From positions 1 through 6,439 of the forward strand of contig DAOVDY010000044.1 of the NCBI GenBank assembly GCA_030669265.1: 6,439 bases of DNA, written 5' to 3'. This DNA comes from Desulfobacteraceae bacterium. Lineage in GTDB: Bacteria > Desulfobacterota > DSM-4660 > Desulfatiglandales > B25-G16. This document shows positions 4,583-6,439 of this stretch, one piece after another. The first letter of the stretch is position 1; the number at the start of each line of letters is the position of its first letter. A program made the translations under genes and the position numbers. A model generated the notes under the pieces. The model saw only the letters and a program-made list of their open reading frames with translations. It did not search any database and had not been told where the DNA came from.

Positions 4583-6439
4583 CTAAAGCGTTGAAATCAG
4601 AAGCTCCATCAAATCAACTACCTTCATCTGACCTTCTAGTCCACTTGTCTTGATAGCATCATCAAAATTGAGAAGACAAAAGGGGCAGGCCGTAACAATA
4701 ACATTCGCACCTGCTTCATGGGCCATAGCAACCCTTTTTTCACCCATTCTCATCTCTTCTTCCTCAATGTCATACCAGAGATTAATATCACCACCACCAC
4801 AGCAAAAGCTTCTATCCCTGTTCCGTTCCATTTCTACTATTTGGATACCAGGGATTGAGGCTAGGATCTTTCTTGGAGCCTCGTAGATACCATTATGCCG
4901 TCCTAAATAACAGGGGTCATGGTAGGTATATATGTCTTCATTGTCAAGCGGTTTAGCTGGCTTTAGTTGTCCGCTTTCGATAAGGGGAAGAAAAAAATCT
5001 GTATAATGTTTTACAACCAAATCACCAGGGTAGTCGTTTTTCAGTGTATTAAAGGCATGGGGGTCTGTGGTAACAATCTCTCTGAATTTAATTGTCCTGA
5101 ATGTTTCAACATTCTCTTCCACTAAAAATTGAAAGAGGCCTTCCTCACCGAGTCTTCTCACCTGATGGGCTGAATCCGATTCTCTGGGGCCAAGAATGCC
5201 AAATGTTATCCCTGCTTTATTGAGGCCCTTGGCAATAGCCATGGCTACCTGTTGTATCTGGGGATCAAAAGAGGCATAACTGTCAACAAAATAAAGGACA
5301 TCTACCTCATCTCCCTCTTCAAGGATATTTACAGAGACATCATCTAACTCTTTGACCCAATCCGCCCTTTTACTTGGTGGTTTACCAAAGGGGTTACCTG
5401 TTTTCTCAAATCGTAGCAGGGCATCCTGAAAATCCTTAGGAATCATGCCCGATTCAACCATATATCTCCTTAAATCTACCATCTTATCAATATATTCAAT
5501 AAAGACCGGGCATTCCTCCTCGCAGGCTCCACAGGTGGTGCATGACCAGATTTCGTCAGGGGTGAGAATATTTCCTATCAAGGAAAGGTCCTTGTTTTGT
5601 GAATCGGTGTTTCCTTTAAAATTGAAGAGAGGCTTGTTTTGATATGCATAATCCCTGATCTTCAAGGTAACTTCCATGGGTGATAGTGGTCGTCCTACGG
5701 TATTTGCCGGGCAGTTATCGGAACACCTGCCGCATTCCGTGCAGGTATAAAAGTCGAGAATATGTTTCCAGGTAAAATCCTCTACCTTTTCCACTCCTAA
5801 GGAATCTAATTCCTCAATATTTTCGATATCCCATCGGGGAGGTTTTATAGAACCCTTTTTGAGCTTTCTAAAAAATACGTTGAAGAGGCCCGTAATGATA
5901 TGAAAGTGTTTCCCAAGGGGGAGATAGTTGAGGAAGACCATCAGTGTCAGAATATGAAGCCAATAATTCCACAGAAAGATAGATTTTAACGTATTTTGAC
6001 TGAGGCCATGAAAGAGATACACAGCACTGTTTGCACCAGGCAGCCAGAAGGCACTTTTCTCTCCAAGCAGAATTCCACTTCCATCCATGGCCATATCTGT
6101 TACCATTAGAAGGCTAATTAGGCCAAGCACTAAATAGGCGTGAAATTTGTGGGCCTTTCCATGCTTAAATTCATATCTGGCAGGTCTCGATATAGCTCGG
6201 CGTAATATAGCTGCAATACAGGCAAAAAGGACGATAATCTCGAATATATCTTTAAAGAAATGATAAAATTCCCCTATGGAGCCTCCCATAAATGGAAAAA
6301 TAAATTCGGCCTTTACTCCAAGCCCATAGAGGGTTATTGACCGTAGAGCAAGAATAACAAAGCCCCAAAAGATCATAATATGTAATATGCCAATCCAGAG
6401 ATAGCGGGGCTGTCGCCACTGGAGGATGCCGTAGATAAT
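4583..6439 (-). CDS. Membrane HdrD/DUF224-type Fe-S oxidoreductase (probable Etf:quinone oxidoreductase), N-terminus outside window
   Basis: The frame stays open through the right edge: 21 codons (reading ...QPRYLWIGILHI) precede the Met at 6376, so that Met is internal; HIMIFWGF matches the family's first helix. Numbering below starts at that Met (597 residues to the stop). Residues 1-170 hold about five hydrophobic helices (around 1-20, 43-60, 78-97, 138-152, 155-170) with histidines (H79, H141, H157, H159) suited to haem b, resembling NarI-type cytochromes. Two 4Fe-4S motifs follow: CTECGRCSDNCP (212-223) and CTTCGACEEECP (279-290). The first CCG domain (about 357-450) lacks all its cysteines; the second is complete, C489-X35-C525-C526-G527-X36-C564-X2-C567. 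Family members next to etf genes are thought to carry electrons from EtfAB to menaquinone, and the position just upstream of etfB supports that role. The alternative is another quinone-linked Hdr-like enzyme. Confidence 0.88.
   Translation of the reverse strand: MIYGILQWRQPRYLWIGILHIMIFWGFVILALRSITLYGLGVKAEFIFPFMGGSIGEFYHFFKDIFEIIVLFACIAAILRRAISRPARYEFKHGKAHKFHAYLVLGLISLLMVTDMAMDGSGILLGEKSAFWLPGANSAVYLFHGLSQNTLKSIFLWNYWLHILTLMVFLNYLPLGKHFHIITGLFNVFFRKLKKGSIKPPRWDIENIEELDSLGVEKVEDFTWKHILDFYTCTECGRCSDNCPANTVGRPLSPMEVTLKIRDYAYQNKPLFNFKGNTDSQNKDLSLIGNILTPDEIWSCTTCGACEEECPVFIEYIDKMVDLRRYMVESGMIPKDFQDALLRFEKTGNPFGKPPSKRADWVKELDDVSVNILEEGDEVDVLYFVDSYASFDPQIQQVAMAIAKGLNKAGITFGILGPRESDSAHQVRRLGEEGLFQFLVEENVETFRTIKFREIVTTDPHAFNTLKNDYPGDLVVKHYTDFFLPLIESGQLKPAKPLDNEDIYTYHDPCYLGRHNGIYEAPRKILASIPGIQIVEMERNRDRSFCCGGGDINLWYDIEEEEMRMGEKRVAMAHEAGANVIVTACPFCLLNFDDAIKTSGLEGQMKVVDLMELLISTL

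Overview
The window reads as chromosomal DNA of an anaerobic, fatty- or aromatic-acid-oxidising bacterium, most likely a syntrophic or sulfate-reducing Desulfobacterota ('deltaproteobacterial') lineage. This rests on gene content: a membrane heterodisulfide-reductase-like (DUF224/EMO-type) iron-sulfur oxidoreductase next to etfB-etfA, an acyl-CoA dehydrogenase and an ADP-forming acyl-CoA synthetase ATP-grasp subunit. That combination is characteristic of such organisms, but the taxon is inference. Coding DNA looks moderately AT-rich.

All six genes lie on the minus strand, so transcription runs right to left. From the right edge: (1) a membrane Fe-S oxidoreductase, 6439-4583, whose true start lies beyond the window; (2) a 69-base gap with a CRP/FNR-like imperfect palindrome and a strong Shine-Dalgarno; (3) etfB, 4513-3731; (4) etfA, 3731-2751, sharing one base with etfB (TAATG); (5) an acyl-CoA dehydrogenase, 2745-1600, 5 bases after etfA; (6) an ATP-grasp acyl-CoA synthetase subunit, 1576-902. 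The last four are tightly packed and almost certainly co-transcribed; the oxidoreductase probably belongs to the same unit, with a possible internal control point before etfB. A 274-base gap (628-901), with a GC-rich core unlike its surroundings, separates this operon from a UPF0173-type metallo-beta-lactamase-fold hydrolase, 627-1, whose C-terminus is cut off by the left edge.

Together the operon encodes one electron route: acyl-CoA is oxidised to enoyl-CoA by the dehydrogenase, electrons pass to EtfAB, and the membrane oxidoreductase delivers them to the (mena)quinone pool. The ATP-grasp subunit would interconvert an acyl-CoA and its free acid with ADP/ATP, either activating the substrate or conserving energy from the product, but its CoA-binding partner subunit is not in the window.

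The most notable observation is that the first of the two CCG (cysteine-rich) domains of the membrane oxidoreductase has kept its fold-level sequence but lost all five expected cluster cysteines, while the second CCG domain and both 4Fe-4S motifs are intact. No tRNA, rRNA, CRISPR array, insertion sequence or convincing intrinsic terminator was seen.
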